Below are positions 26,476 through 36,900 of a stretch of 64,000 bases of DNA, piece by piece. The translations under genes were made by a program, and so were the position numbers. How positions within the stretch are numbered: the first letter of the stretch is position 1; each line of letters begins with the position of its first letter. Under the pieces are notes generated by a model, which saw only the letters and a list, made by a program, of their open reading frames with translations, searched no databases and was not told where the DNA came from. The stretch spans positions 186,001 to 250,000 of the forward strand of contig JAVKBW010000082.1 in assembly GCA_040222995.1 (NCBI GenBank), written 5' to 3'. This stretch comes from JAVKBW01 sp040222995. Its GTDB lineage: Bacteria; Pseudomonadota; Alphaproteobacteria; UBA8366; Aestuariispiraceae.

Positions 26476-27984
26476 TCAGTCGCCGGGATACATCTCGTTG
26501 TCGGCGTAGGGGAACCACCAGAAGTCCTGCGTGTCGCAGGACGGGTCGATCATGATGGTCTTTGTGGTCCGGAACAGTTCCAGTCCTTCACCGCCCAACT
26601 GACGGCCGACGCCGCTCATCTTGGTGCCGCCGAACGGGCCGGCGTCGTTGTCGAGCAGTGGCGCGTTGACCCAGACCATGCCGGCTTCAAGCTGTTCGCT
26701 GGCCCGGATCCCTTCATGCAGGTCGGCGGTGTAGATATTTGCGCCGAGCCCATATTCCGACTTGTTTGCCAGTTCGATCGCCTGGTCGAAACTGTCGACC
26801 TTGCAGATCGGCGCGACCGGGCCGAAGCTTTCGTTGTTCATGATATCCATGTCCGGGGTGCAGCCGGTAAGCACCGTCGGCGCTTCGAACCAGCCCTTGT
26901 TGAATTCAGACGGGCGGGTGCCGCCGGTGGCGACGGTCGCGCCCTGTTCGCGGGCGCGGGCGATGACGTTTTCGAACCGGTCGCGTTCGCGCTGCGCGGC
27001 CAGAGGCCCCATGTCGACCTTGTCCAGCCCGTTGCCGACGCGCACGGCTTCGGCCTCGGCCACCAGCCGGTCGACGAATTCGTCATGGATGTCCTTGTGA
27101 ACGAAAAAGCGTTCCGCCGAAACGCAGATCTGGCCGCAATTCATATAGGCGGAGAACGAGGCGGCGCGCGCCGCGACATCCATCGGCGCCGACGGCATGA
27201 CCAGGAAAGGATCGTTGCCCGAACTTTCGATCAGTGCCGGCTTGAAGGTTTTCGCACAGGCTTCCGAAACCGCGATGCCGACCGGTACGGACCCGGTGAA
27301 ACAGACGGCATGAGTGTCCCGGCTTGAAACGATTTGCTGGCCGGCGGCGGCGACACCGGTGACGCAGTTCATCACGCCTTCCGGCAGATTGTCGAAACAC
27401 TTCAGAAATTCCAGCGTGCAGACCGTCGTCAGGTCGGACGGTTTGACAATAACCGTATTGCCGGTCGCAAGCGCCGCGCCGGCTTCCCAGCACAGCAGAA
27501 CCAGCGGATAGTTGAACGGCAGAATGATAGCGGCGACGCCGCGTGGCTGTTTCAGGGTGTAATGAAACTGGCCGGCGGTGGCGGCTTCCATGACCCGGCC
27601 GATATCGTGCCGGGCGATTTCGGCGAAGTAGTCGACGGCATGGGCCGACCAGTGCACTTCATCGACGGCTTCCTTGTAGGTCTTGCCCATTTCCATGCTC
27701 ATCAGCGTCGCCAGCAGGTGCTGGTTGTCGAGCATTTTGCGCGCGCTTTCATGCAGCAGGTGGGCGCGTTCGAGACCGGTCAGGGCGGCCCAGCCCTTTT
27801 GCGCCTTGTTGGCCAGCGCGATGACCTCATCGATTTCCTGCGGGGTGTTTTCGGTCAGTTGGCCGAGAACCTCCTCCGTCGCCGGATCGATGATGTCGAG
27901 TTTCTTCGATCCCTTGCTGGTCCGGTATTCCGAGCCGATGCGGTATTTATTCGTCAGTTCCTGGAATGTGGCTGTGGCGCCCAT
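26476..27984 (-). CDS. Aldehyde dehydrogenase family protein
   Basis: A 502-residue NAD(P)-dependent aldehyde dehydrogenase. The general-base Glu is in LIESSGNDPF near residue 248 and the catalytic Cys in NCGQICVSAERF near residue 286. The family oxidises aldehydes such as succinate semialdehyde, aminoaldehydes or betaine aldehyde, and specificity cannot be read here. It is the last gene of an operon with a folate-domain amine dehydrogenase and an XRE-cupin regulator, so it may oxidise the aldehyde released from an amine. A start at 27984 with GGGAGAC upstream fits. Confidence 0.92.
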   Translation of the reverse strand: MGATATFQELTNKYRIGSEYRTSKGSKKLDIIDPATEEVLGQLTENTPQEIDEVIALANKAQKGWAALTGLERAHLLHESARKMLDNQHLLATLMSMEMGKTYKEAVDEVHWSAHAVDYFAEIARHDIGRVMEAATAGQFHYTLKQPRGVAAIILPFNYPLVLLCWEAGAALATGNTVIVKPSDLTTVCTLEFLKCFDNLPEGVMNCVTGVAAAGQQIVSSRDTHAVCFTGSVPVGIAVSEACAKTFKPALIESSGNDPFLVMPSAPMDVAARAASFSAYMNCGQICVSAERFFVHKDIHDEFVDRLVAEAEAVRVGNGLDKVDMGPLAAQRERDRFENVIARAREQGATVATGGTRPSEFNKGWFEAPTVLTGCTPDMDIMNNESFGPVAPICKVDSFDQAIELANKSEYGLGANIYTADLHEGIRASEQLEAGMVWVNAPLLDNDAGPFGGTKMSGVGRQLGGEGLELFRTTKTIMIDPSCDTQDFWWFPYADNEMYPGD

Positions 27985-28003
27985 TTTCTGTCTCCCTGTT
28001 TCC

Positions 28004-30457
28004 TTAAGTATCGAGGTGAATGCGTGACCCGTCAGGATTGTAAAACGGTTTCAGTGATGCCGTGGCGGCGAACAATTCGCCGGCGATTTCGATTTCGTAG
28101 TCGCCGGTCTCGACAATCGAGCGGTCAAACCCGTCCGGCATGGCGACGTAGCCGAGACCGACCGACCGGTTGACGGTGTAGCCAAAGCCTCCGGACGTGA
28201 CCTGACCGACAATCTTCCCGTTGCGGAAAATCGCCTCGTCATGCAACAGGATCGGTTGTTCATCCTGCAGTTTCAGATGGACGAGGCGGCGTTTGATGCC
28301 GGCCTGTTTCTGCCGTTCGATGGCGGCGCGCCCCTTGAAGTCGTCCGGTTTCGCCAGTGAGACGGCGAAGCTCAGACCGGCTTCCAGCGGTGTATCGGTC
28401 GGCCCGATGTCATGGCCCCAGTGGCGATAGCCTTTCTCCAGCCGCAGACTGTCGAGCGCGTGATAGCCTGCCGGTCTGACACCAAGATCCTGCCCGGCCT
28501 CCAGAAGGGTGTCGTAAACCGGTTCGATGAATTCCGTCGGCACGTAGAGTTCCCAGCCCAGTTCACCGACGAAGGTCACGCGCAGGGCGGTAGCCATGGC
28601 GTAGCCGATTTCGATTTCCTGTGACGTGCCGAACGGAAAGGCCTCATTCGAAAAGTCGTTCGGGCTGACCCTCTGCATCAATGTCCGCGCCGTCGGCCCC
28701 ATGACGGACAGCACCGCCATGCCGGAGGTGACATCCGTTGCGACGGCGTTGAACCTGTCGTCGATATTGCGGCGGATCCATGCGAGGTCGCGGTTCTGGG
28801 ACGCCGCGGCGGTCACCACCATGTATTCGGTTTCCGATAGCCGCGTCACGGTCAGGTCGGATTCGAACCCGCCGGCGTCATTCAGGAAGGCGGAATAGAC
28901 AACCTTGCCGACAGGCACGGCGACATCGTTGGCGCAGATGTATTGCAGGGCGCGTTCGGCGTCGCGGCCCTGTACCAGATACTTGGCGAAGGACGACATA
29001 TCCAGTATCGCGACATCGTTGCGAACGGCCCGGCATTCCTCCCGAACCGGTTCGAACCAGTTTTGCCGACCGTAGGAATACTCGTATTCGGGTTTGACGC
29101 CGGGCGGGGCGAACCAGTTGGCGCGTTCCCAGCCTGCGGCTTCGCCGAAACAGGCGTTGTGATCCTTCAGCCGGTGATACAGCGGCACCTTGCGCACCGG
29201 GCGCGCTGTTTCGACCTGCCGGTGCGGCCAGTGCATGGCGTAGAGCAGGCCGAGGGATTCCGTCGTCCGGTTATGCAGGTAGCGTTCGTTCAACTGGAAC
29301 CGGTGGAACCGGGCGATATCGATTTCCGACAGATCCATGGTCGGCACGCCCTCGACGATCCATTCCGAAATCGCCTTGCCGGCGCCCGCGCCGCTGAGAA
29401 TGCCCTGAGAATTGAACCCGGTCGCGACGAACAGGTTCCGCACTTCCGGCGTTTCGCCGACGATGAACTTGTTATCCGGCGTAAAGCTTTCAGGGCCATT
29501 CAGGAACTGGCGGATGCCGGCGGTTTCCAGCGACGGAACGATATCCATGGCGTTCTGCATCGGCGTTTCGAACTGATCCCAGTCTTCCGGCAGCTCGCCG
29601 AATTCGAACCTGGCCGGCAGCTTTTCCAGCGGCAGCGGTTTGGCGTTCGGCTCGAAACAGCCGATCAGCATCTTGCCGGCGTCTTCCTTGATATAGACCG
29701 TGCCGTCGGCGTGCCGCAGCACAGGGGTGTTCGCGCCGAGGCCGTCAATCGGATCGGTGACGACATACAGGTGTTCGGCGGGGTAGGAGGGGATCGTGAC
29801 GCCGGCGAGTTTGCCGAGCGGCCGGCTCCAGATACCGGCGCAGATCACGGCATGCTCGCAGGTAATCGTTCCCTTGTCGGTCTCCACAGCGTTGATGCGG
29901 CCGCCGGTCGTGTCGAAGCCGGTGACCGATACGCCTTCGATGATGGTCGCGCCGCCCATTCTGGCCCCCTTGGCGAGCGCCATCGTGGTATCGATGGGGT
30001 TTGTTTGCCCATCGCTTGGAATGTGAACGCCGCCGACCAGTTTCGATTCGTTTATCAAGGGATAGAGCGTTTTTACCTCGGACGGAGTAATGATCTCCGC
30101 ATCGACGCCGTACAGCTTGCCGAGAGACGCCATGCGCTTGATCTCGGTAAACCGTTCCTCGGTCAGTGCGATCGGCAGACTGCCGCTGCGCTTGAATCCG
30201 GTCGGCTGGCCGGTTTCGGCCTCCAGACTGTCGTACAGATCGGCCCCGTAGCAGGACAGTTTCGTCAGCGCTTCACTGGCCCGCAACTGCATGACCAGAC
30301 CGGCGGCGTGCCAGGTCGTCCCGCAGGTCAGGGTTCCGCGCTCCAGCACGGTAACGTCGCGCCAGCCCAGTTTGGTCAGGTGATAGGCGATGGAACAACC
30401 GATAATGCCGCCGCCGACGATGACGACCTGCGACTGGCTCGGGAATGCTTTTTCCAT
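28004..30457 (-). CDS. FAD-dependent oxidoreductase with GcvT-like folate domain (dimethylglycine/sarcosine dehydrogenase type)
   Basis: An 817-residue two-part enzyme. The N-terminal DAO-type FAD domain begins VVIVGGGIIGCSIAYHL. The covalent-flavin His region GTTWHAAG is near residues 45-52. From about residue 430 on there is a glycine-cleavage T-protein-like folate domain with GELGWELYVP near 640. Such enzymes demethylate N-methylated amino acids and pass the one-carbon unit to tetrahydrofolate. Natural substrates differ among family members. It starts 13 bases after the XRE-cupin regulator stop, and ALDH follows. It is a paralogue of the gene at 46032. Confidence 0.88.
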   Translation of the reverse strand: MEKAFPSQSQVVIVGGGIIGCSIAYHLTKLGWRDVTVLERGTLTCGTTWHAAGLVMQLRASEALTKLSCYGADLYDSLEAETGQPTGFKRSGSLPIALTEERFTEIKRMASLGKLYGVDAEIITPSEVKTLYPLINESKLVGGVHIPSDGQTNPIDTTMALAKGARMGGATIIEGVSVTGFDTTGGRINAVETDKGTITCEHAVICAGIWSRPLGKLAGVTIPSYPAEHLYVVTDPIDGLGANTPVLRHADGTVYIKEDAGKMLIGCFEPNAKPLPLEKLPARFEFGELPEDWDQFETPMQNAMDIVPSLETAGIRQFLNGPESFTPDNKFIVGETPEVRNLFVATGFNSQGILSGAGAGKAISEWIVEGVPTMDLSEIDIARFHRFQLNERYLHNRTTESLGLLYAMHWPHRQVETARPVRKVPLYHRLKDHNACFGEAAGWERANWFAPPGVKPEYEYSYGRQNWFEPVREECRAVRNDVAILDMSSFAKYLVQGRDAERALQYICANDVAVPVGKVVYSAFLNDAGGFESDLTVTRLSETEYMVVTAAASQNRDLAWIRRNIDDRFNAVATDVTSGMAVLSVMGPTARTLMQRVSPNDFSNEAFPFGTSQEIEIGYAMATALRVTFVGELGWELYVPTEFIEPVYDTLLEAGQDLGVRPAGYHALDSLRLEKGYRHWGHDIGPTDTPLEAGLSFAVSLAKPDDFKGRAAIERQKQAGIKRRLVHLKLQDEQPILLHDEAIFRNGKIVGQVTSGGFGYTVNRSVGLGYVAMPDGFDRSIVETGDYEIEIAGELFAATASLKPFYNPDGSRIHLDT

Positions 30458-30470
30458 TGTTGGTATCGTC

Positions 30471-31118
30471 TCAGTATGAGGGTGGGGTGATCGCCCAGAC
30501 AACATCCGTCGGCTCGTCGCCCGGATTGCTGTAGCGGTGGGGCAGGGTGCTCTTGAACGAGAAGCTGTCGCCCTTGTGCAGGATGTGGCGGGTGTCGCCG
30601 ATCCACAGTTCGAGCGTGCCGGAAATCACGACACCGGCTTCCTCGCCTTTGTGTCGGTAGGGTTCGACACCGCTGGTCGACCCGGGCGCGAACCGGCTCC
30701 ACAGCAGTTCAAGCTGCCCGCTCAGATTGGGGCTCAACAATTCATCGCTGATATCGGAACTGAAATGCAGGATCCGGCGTTCGGCGGCCCTGACGATATA
30801 GGCGCGTTCCGGCCTGGCCGCGACTGTTTCGTCCTGAAAGAACCAACTTATGTTGACGCCCAGGGCATTGGCGATGTCATGCAGCGCCTTGACGGACGGG
30901 CTGGAAAGATTTCGTTCGATCTGGCTCAGGTGGCCGACCGACAGGCCGGTTTGTTCTGCGAGCATCGCCAGGCTGAAATCGCGAACCTTCCGGAGCTCCC
31001 GCAATTGCGCGCCGAGCGACCCGTCGAACGCCGTCTCCTCCGTGTCACCGGATTCGCTGTCGAGGGTCGTGAAGGACCGGACCGGACGGGTTTGCTGATC
31101 GGCTGGTGTTTTTTCCAT
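30471..31118 (-). CDS. XRE-family regulator with C-terminal cupin domain
   Basis: A 215-residue regulator. The helix-turn-helix (LRELRKVRDFSLAMLAEQTG, then VGHLSQIERNLSSPS) occupies about residues 35-90, and a cupin effector domain lies near 140-210 (GVEPYRHKGEEAGVVISGTL). PuuR-type members sense polyamines or related amines. It is the first gene of the operon with the demethylase and ALDH, so it likely regulates its own operon. The palindrome TTCACA-AG-TGTGAA lies about 45 bases before its start. Confidence 0.9.
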   Translation of the reverse strand: MEKTPADQQTRPVRSFTTLDSESGDTEETAFDGSLGAQLRELRKVRDFSLAMLAEQTGLSVGHLSQIERNLSSPSVKALHDIANALGVNISWFFQDETVAARPERAYIVRAAERRILHFSSDISDELLSPNLSGQLELLWSRFAPGSTSGVEPYRHKGEEAGVVISGTLELWIGDTRHILHKGDSFSFKSTLPHRYSNPGDEPTDVVWAITPPSY

Positions 31119-31162
31119 GCCGCATACGTTCAGTCAACGAAATGAAAATATCAATCAATATT

Positions 31163-31176
31163 TTCACAAGTGTGAA
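31163..31176. promoter_or_regulatory. Palindrome TTCACA-AG-TGTGAA upstream of XRE-cupin operon
   Basis: Perfect 6-base arms with a 2-base centre, 45-58 bases before the regulator start, in an A/T-rich setting. Likely operator, perhaps for the XRE-cupin protein itself. A near-copy with a 4-base centre is at 21554-21569. Confidence 0.5.
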
Positions 31177-31188
31177 GGATTTTTATTT

Positions 31189-31674
31189 TTACGAAAGGGA
31201 GCCGCCGTCTCGCACCTGAATAAAAGTGGTGTCCTTCACCGTTTCCATGACGGCGAAAGAATGGGTCTGCATGACACTGGGCAGCTTGCTGATGTGTTCG
31301 CCCAGCAATTCGCGGAAATGTGTGATGTCGCGGGTCCGCACGATCAGCATGTAGTCGAATTGTCCGGCAATCATCAGGCAGGACTGGACTTCCGGTATCT
31401 TTTTCACGGCCTCGTTGAAATCGTCGAGCGAATTGTCGCTGGTCTGAACAAGACTGACATGAACGACCGTTACGTGGTTCAGATTCACGGCGGCGGGATC
31501 GATTGCCGCCCGGTATCCGTCGATGACGCCAAGCCGTTCAAGCCGCCTTACGCGCTCGGCGCAGGGGGTCTTGGTGAGGTTGATGCGTTTGGCCAGCTCG
31601 ACAATCGAAACGCGCCCGTCGACCTGCAATTCCTCGAGGATGCGCCGATCAATGAAATCCAATTCCCTTTTCAT
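31189..31674 (-). CDS. Lrp/AsnC-family transcriptional regulator
   Basis: A 161-residue feast/famine regulator. The N-terminal helix-turn-helix (DFIDRRILEELQVDGRVSIV, then LAKRINLTKTPCAERVRRLE) is at about residues 5-50, and the RAM/ligand domain with VVHVSLVQTSDNSLDDF follows. Most members respond to amino acids such as alanine, leucine or lysine. It is divergent from a universal stress protein and an alanine-type symporter, a natural target. A cluster of AT-rich inverted repeats lies in the shared promoter region. Confidence 0.93.
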   Translation of the reverse strand: MKRELDFIDRRILEELQVDGRVSIVELAKRINLTKTPCAERVRRLERLGVIDGYRAAIDPAAVNLNHVTVVHVSLVQTSDNSLDDFNEAVKKIPEVQSCLMIAGQFDYMLIVRTRDITHFRELLGEHISKLPSVMQTHSFAVMETVKDTTFIQVRDGGSLS

Positions 31675-31701
31675 TTAGTCTTTTTTCCTAAAAATGGCTG
31701 G

Positions 31702-31757
31702 TTATTAGACCATACAACTAAATAAAGCCTAATAAAAGACCCATAAACCAGTCTTTT
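31702..31757. promoter_or_regulatory. AT-rich inverted repeats in the Lrp promoter region
   Basis: TTATTAG (31702-31708) pairs with CTAATAA (31729-31735). AAAAGAC (31734-31740) pairs with GTCTTTT (31751-31757). They start 28 bases before the Lrp gene, between it and the universal stress protein gene, which suits Lrp-type multi-site binding. Confidence 0.5.
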
Positions 31758-31890
31758 TGACTATAATAAAAGTTCGGGAGAAGGGGTAATTTGAAACGAT
31801 CCCGGATTTGGTATCGACTTTCCCATAAACTGGGTAGGGTTATCTCTCGCGATGCCGGATCGCGTTAAAGGGGAAAAAAGGAGGAAGTTA

Positions 31891-32328
31891 GTGAGTACAA
31901 AACTGGTAATTGGCCTTGATGGCCATGTGTCGGGGCAGCGCGCCCTTGCATATGGTAAACGGCTGGCCGAGCTGATTGACGCATGCGAACTTCTTGTCGT
32001 TTACGTCGTCGAATGGTCGCCATATTCGTTTCAGACTGCGGAGGAGAATGCGGAACGCCACAAAAGGCGGGAGCAGGAAATCGCCGCGGCATCGGAACGT
32101 CTGGTTGAGCCGGCTGTTGAACAGCTTAAAGCTTCGGGCCTGAAGGCCAGAGGCATCGTACGGCACGGCGATGCCGCCAGCACACTGATCGCCATAGCGG
32201 AGGAAGAGGGAGCGTCGCAGATTATCGTCGCCCGGTCTTCCGAAGGCGGATTCGTGCAACGCGTATTCGGAAGCGTCGCGTCGAACCTCGTCATGACCGC
32301 CAGTGTTCCTGTCACGGTCGTAAACTAG
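31891..32328 (+). CDS. Universal stress protein (UspA family)
   Basis: A 145-residue UspA-fold protein. The ATP-binding type motif appears at its end: GSVASNLVMTASVPVTVV, with G-x2-G-x9-G(S/T)-like spacing, and VIGLDGHVSGQRALAYG at the start. The start is GTG at 31891, set by AAGGAGGAAG just before it; an ATG at 31852 lacks a ribosome site. The symporter gene begins 13 bases after its stop, so the two are co-transcribed. The role in relation to transport is unknown. Confidence 0.9.
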   Translation: MSTKLVIGLDGHVSGQRALAYGKRLAELIDACELLVVYVVEWSPYSFQTAEENAERHKRREQEIAAASERLVEPAVEQLKASGLKARGIVRHGDAASTLIAIAEEEGASQIIVARSSEGGFVQRVFGSVASNLVMTASVPVTVVN

Positions 32329-32341
32329 AGGGTTGGGGAAA

Positions 32342-33889
32342 ATGAAAATAATCAAAAACATAGCGCTGTCGCTATTAGCGATGGCAGGGTTGGTCAGTCC
32401 GGCGGTCGCGCAGGAAGCGATGACTCTGGACCAGAAAGTCAATGAAATCTTCGCCACGGTGACAGGCCCCTTCGTAAGCCTGATCTTCGCACCGTTCCCG
32501 GGAACGTCTTTTCCCTGGATCGTGATGTGGCTGGTTATCGCAGCGAGTATTTTTACGCTGTATTTCGGTTTCGTTCAGTTCAGGTTTTTCAGTCATGCCA
32601 TTGCGCTGGTTAAGGGCGACTATTCCGATCCGAAGGATGCGGGTGAAGTCAGCCACTTCCAGGCGCTGGCGACGGCCCTGTCCGGCACGGTCGGTCTGGG
32701 GAATATCGCAGGCGTCGCCGTAGCTGTCGGCATCGGCGGACCGGGCGCGACATTCTGGATGATCCTTGCCGGCCTTCTGGGCATGGCATCGAAATTCACC
32801 GAATGTACGCTTGGTGTGAAATACCGTAACGAATACGAGGATGGCACGGTTTCCGGCGGTCCGATGTATTACATCTCGAAGGGCTTCAAGGAACTGGGCC
32901 TGCCGGGCGGCAAGTTTCTCGCCATTCTGTTTTCGATTTTCTGTATCCTCGGTGCGCTTGGCGGCGGAAACATGTTCCAGGCCAACCAGGCCCATGCACA
33001 GATTTCAGGTATCGTCGGCGAGTATCCGGGCTGGATAACCGGTGTGATTTTCGCCGGTGTCGTGTTCGCGGTTATTGTTGGCGGACTGAAATCAATCGCC
33101 AAAGTGACGGAAAAGGTCGTGCCGTTCATGGGCCTTATGTATGTCGGCGCCGCGCTCATTATCCTTGCCGTCAATTACGACTTGATCGGCTGGGCATTCG
33201 GTCAGATCATCGAAGGCGCTTTCACCGGCCTCGGTATTGCCGGCGGTTTCGTCGGGGCGCTGATCCAGGGCTTCAAGCGGGCGGCGTTCTCGAACGAAGC
33301 CGGCGTCGGGTCTGCGGCGATTGCGCACTCCGCCGTCAGAACCAAGGAGCCGATTACCGAAGGGTTCGTTTCTCTGCTTGAACCGCTGATCGATACGGTG
33401 GTGATCTGCACGATGACAGCCCTGGTGATCACGATTTCCCAGCAGCTTATCATCGACCCGGTCTCGGGCAACTACATGCTGGACGGTTCGCATATCGCAA
33501 CCATCGACGGCAATACCGGCGTCGCCCTGACATCGGCGGCCTTCGGCAGCGCTATTAGCTGGTTCCCGTATGTTCTGGCGATCGCGGTTGTGCTGTTCGC
33601 CTTCTCGACGATGATTTCCTGGTCGTATTACGGCCTGAAAAGCTGGACCTTCCTGTTCGGCGAAGGAAAGAAATCGGAGCTGACGTTCAAGCTGATCTTC
33701 TGCGTGTTCGTGGTGATCGGCGCGGCGGCCAGCCTGGGTCCCGTCATCGACTTCTCCGATGCGGCGATCTTCGCCATGGCGGTTGTGAACATCTTCTGCC
33801 TGTACTTCCTGATGAGGATTGTCCGGAAAGAGCTGTCGTCCTACAGCTCGCGACTGGCATCCGGTGAAATCAGAAAGTTCAAGAAGTAG
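32342..33889 (+). CDS. AGCS-family amino acid:sodium symporter
   Basis: A 515-residue inner-membrane transporter of the alanine/glycine:cation symporter family, which couples Na+ to alanine or glycine uptake. Around ten to eleven hydrophobic segments are visible. The family motif GTVGLGNIAGVAVAVGIGGPG is near residues 118-138 (read in parts), and FSNEAGVGSAAIAHS near 316-330. An N-terminal signal-like segment ending AVAQE precedes the membrane part and is less common in AGCS. It shares a transcript with the universal stress protein and lies next to Lrp. A terminator follows at 33912. Confidence 0.94.
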   Translation: MKIIKNIALSLLAMAGLVSPAVAQEAMTLDQKVNEIFATVTGPFVSLIFAPFPGTSFPWIVMWLVIAASIFTLYFGFVQFRFFSHAIALVKGDYSDPKDAGEVSHFQALATALSGTVGLGNIAGVAVAVGIGGPGATFWMILAGLLGMASKFTECTLGVKYRNEYEDGTVSGGPMYYISKGFKELGLPGGKFLAILFSIFCILGALGGGNMFQANQAHAQISGIVGEYPGWITGVIFAGVVFAVIVGGLKSIAKVTEKVVPFMGLMYVGAALIILAVNYDLIGWAFGQIIEGAFTGLGIAGGFVGALIQGFKRAAFSNEAGVGSAAIAHSAVRTKEPITEGFVSLLEPLIDTVVICTMTALVITISQQLIIDPVSGNYMLDGSHIATIDGNTGVALTSAAFGSAISWFPYVLAIAVVLFAFSTMISWSYYGLKSWTFLFGEGKKSELTFKLIFCVFVVIGAAASLGPVIDFSDAAIFAMAVVNIFCLYFLMRIVRKELSSYSSRLASGEIRKFKK

Positions 33890-33911
33890 AACGTCCGGAC
33901 TTTAGAACGGG

Positions 33912-33941
33912 AAAGGGGCATCCTCTCGGGTGCCCCTTTTT
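33912..33941 (+). terminator. Rho-independent terminator after the AGCS gene
   Basis: AAAGGGGCA pairs with TGCCCCTTT around a 10-base loop, followed by a short T-run. It sits 22 bases past the symporter stop and just before the end of the convergent RND permease gene. Confidence 0.85.
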
Positions 33942-33952
33942 CCTGGCCGGTT

Positions 33953-36900
33953 CTATTCCGCCGGTACGCCTTCCGGTAGTTGGTTCCGGGCCAGGCGCTT
34001 TTCCCGCCATTCCTTGAAGTTGGACCGCGCCAGCAGGGCGCTCGGCGTCACGAACAGGGTCAGTACGGTCGCGAAGGCCAGGCCGAACACGATGGCCGTG
34101 GCAAGCTGCCGCCACCACTGGGTGGACGGCGCACCGATCGAAACATCGCGGCTGATGAAGTCGATATTTGTCTGCAACACCATCGGCATCAGGCCGAGGA
34201 TCGTCGTTACCGTGGTTAGCAGAACCGGCCGCAGGCGCTGCGCGCCGGTTTTCAGCACGGCCAGATAGACGGTCTTTTCGCTTTTCGCCAGCCGGTCGAA
34301 CGTGTCGATCAGCACGATATTGTTGTTCACCACGATCCCGGCCAGGGCGATCACGCCGATGCCGCTCATCACGATGCTGAACGGTTCGTCAATCGCCAGC
34401 AGGCCAAGGAACACGCCGACCGTCGACATGATGACGGCGGACAGGATCAGGAAGCCCGAATAGAAACTGTTGAACTGAGTGACAAGAATGATCGCCATGA
34501 TGAACAGGGCGACAGCGAATGCCTTGCCCAGAAAATCCTGCGCCGCCGCCTGTTCCTCGTCCTCGCCCTTGAAGGTCACGTTGACCGCCGGATTGAGGTC
34601 GGCGGTCTTCAGCCATTCGCGGATCTGCGTGACCTTTTCATCGACCAGTATGCCTTCTTCGACTTCCGTGCGCACGAACATGATCCGGTTGGCGTCCGTG
34701 CGGCGCAGCAATCCGGTTTTCTGTTCAGCCGTCCGGGTGACGAAATTGCTCATCGGTATCAGGCCGGCCTCTGTGCCGATCCGGATATTGTCCAACTGAT
34801 CCAGCGAACGCCGTTCTTCGGGGAACCGGACAACGATATCGACCTCGTCATCGGCGTCATTGGGGCGGTAGTCGCCGACCTTGAGGCCTTTCGTGACCAA
34901 CTGGATGACATTGCCGATCAGGGTGATATCGGCGCCGAACTTCGCGGCCTGGGCCCGGTCGACCGTATACTTCCATTCGATGCCGGGGATCGGTTTCGAA
35001 TCCTCGATATCCTTCAGGCCGTCCATGGATTCCATGAAGGCGCGGACCTTGTCGACGGCGGGCTCCAGCAGGGCCGGTTCGTAACTGGACAGTTGAACGT
35101 TGATCGGTTTGCCGACCGGCGGGCCGGCCTCTTCCTGCTGCAGTTCAACCACGATCCCGGCCAGATCGGCGGTGTGGTCGCGAATATCCTGCTTGATGGT
35201 CGCCGCCGACCGTCTGGTATCCCAATCGGTGAATTCGATCTGGATCTTGCCGATAATGTCTTCGGCCTCATCGTCACGCGCCTGGAACACACCGGCGGCG
35301 GTGTAGATGGCACGCATCTCGCGGTGTTCGGCATTCAGATCGAGAATGCGTTTTTCCACTTCGCCGACCAGTTTGGTCTTTTCATCGACGGAAAGATTGC
35401 CGCGGCCATGGATGTTGACGACGATCTGTTCCGGCTCGACGGCGGGAAAAAACTCGACGCCGCGGCCGAGAACGCCATAGGCGACATTGGCGCCGATCAG
35501 GCAGATAAAAGCCAGCGCCAGCACCTTGGCCGGATGCGACAGCGCCAGCGACAACAGGCGGACATAGCCGCCGGTCAAGCCGCCGATATTCTTCAGGTCT
35601 TCCGCATCGCTGTCCGCCGCCAGGGTTTCCGCTGTCTCGCCCGTGCTTTCCTGCCGGTCGAGAAGGTTGCCGGCAACCCCGCCCAGCCGGTACCCCAGAT
35701 ACAGACCGGCAATGCCGAACGGCGCCATCAGCAAGGCGGGCGGTACGGTATCGCCCGCCAGAATGGCGACGCCATCGCCGACCGCCGCGCCGGCCGCCGC
35801 CCCGGCCACTGTCAGGATCAGGGTCGTGACAGTGCGCAGATGCGTGCCCAGCGCGGGCAGGAAAATCAGGGCCATCGCCAGCGAGGCGGTCAGCGTGGCG
35901 ATCAGGGTGATCGGCATGTATTTCATGAATTCGCCGACCACACCGGGCCAGAACAGCAAAGGCGCGAAGGCGGCGAGGGTGGTTGCCGTCGACGCCGTGA
36001 TCGGCCACGCCATGCGTTTCGCGGCCAGACCGTAGGCCTTCGCCTTGGGCACGCCTTCCGCCAGTTTACGGTCGGCGTATTCGGTCACCACGATCGCGCC
36101 GTCGACCAGCATGCCGACCGCCAGAATAAGCGAGAACAGAACCACGATGTTCATGGTCAGGCCGAGCCCGTACAGCACCAGCACACCGGCGAGGAACGAC
36201 CCCGGGATCGCGATGCCGACCAGCAGTCCGCCGCGCAGACCCAGCGCGCCGACAATAACGATCATCACCAGCAGGATCGCCGACATGACGTTGTTCTGCA
36301 GATCCGACAGCATGATGCGGATCTGGTCGGACTTGTCCTGGGTGAAGCCGATTTCGACGCCTTCGGGCCAGTTCTGACTCAGCTTGGCCACGGCCGCGCG
36401 GGCCTTTTCAACCGTGTCGATCAGATTGGAGCCCGATCTTTTGCTGACTTCCAGAACCAGCGCCGGTTCGCCGTTGATGCGCGCGCGTACCTGCGGGTCC
36501 TTGAAGGTCCGTTTCACAGAGGCGATATCGCGCACCTTCACAACCGCATCGCCGTCTGTCTTGATCGGCATTTCAAGGATATCGACAATGTCTTCGAACA
36601 GACCGGGCAGTTTGATCGAAAACCGGCCCTGGCCGGTATCCAGCGCGCCGGCCGCGATCAACTGATTGGACCGTGAAATGTTTTCCAGCAGGGAACCGGC
36701 GTCGATCTCGTAACTGTCCAGTTCCGACGGATCGACGACAAGTTCCACCGTTTCGTCACGTTCGCCGCTGATGTTGACTTCAAGGACGGCCGGAATGGCC
36801 TCGATTTCGTCTTGCAGCTCACGCGCCAGCTTCAGCAGGGCGCGTTCCTGGAGAGGCCCCGAGAGGGTAATGTTCAGGATCGGGAACAGGCTCAAATTGA

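Noticed and set aside
28943..30490. 515-residue frame antisense to the demethylase gene
   Set aside because: Shadow of a well-supported FAD/folate enzyme.
35093..36676. 527-residue frame antisense to the RND permease
   Set aside because: Shadow frame with a composition typical of reversed membrane-protein codons.
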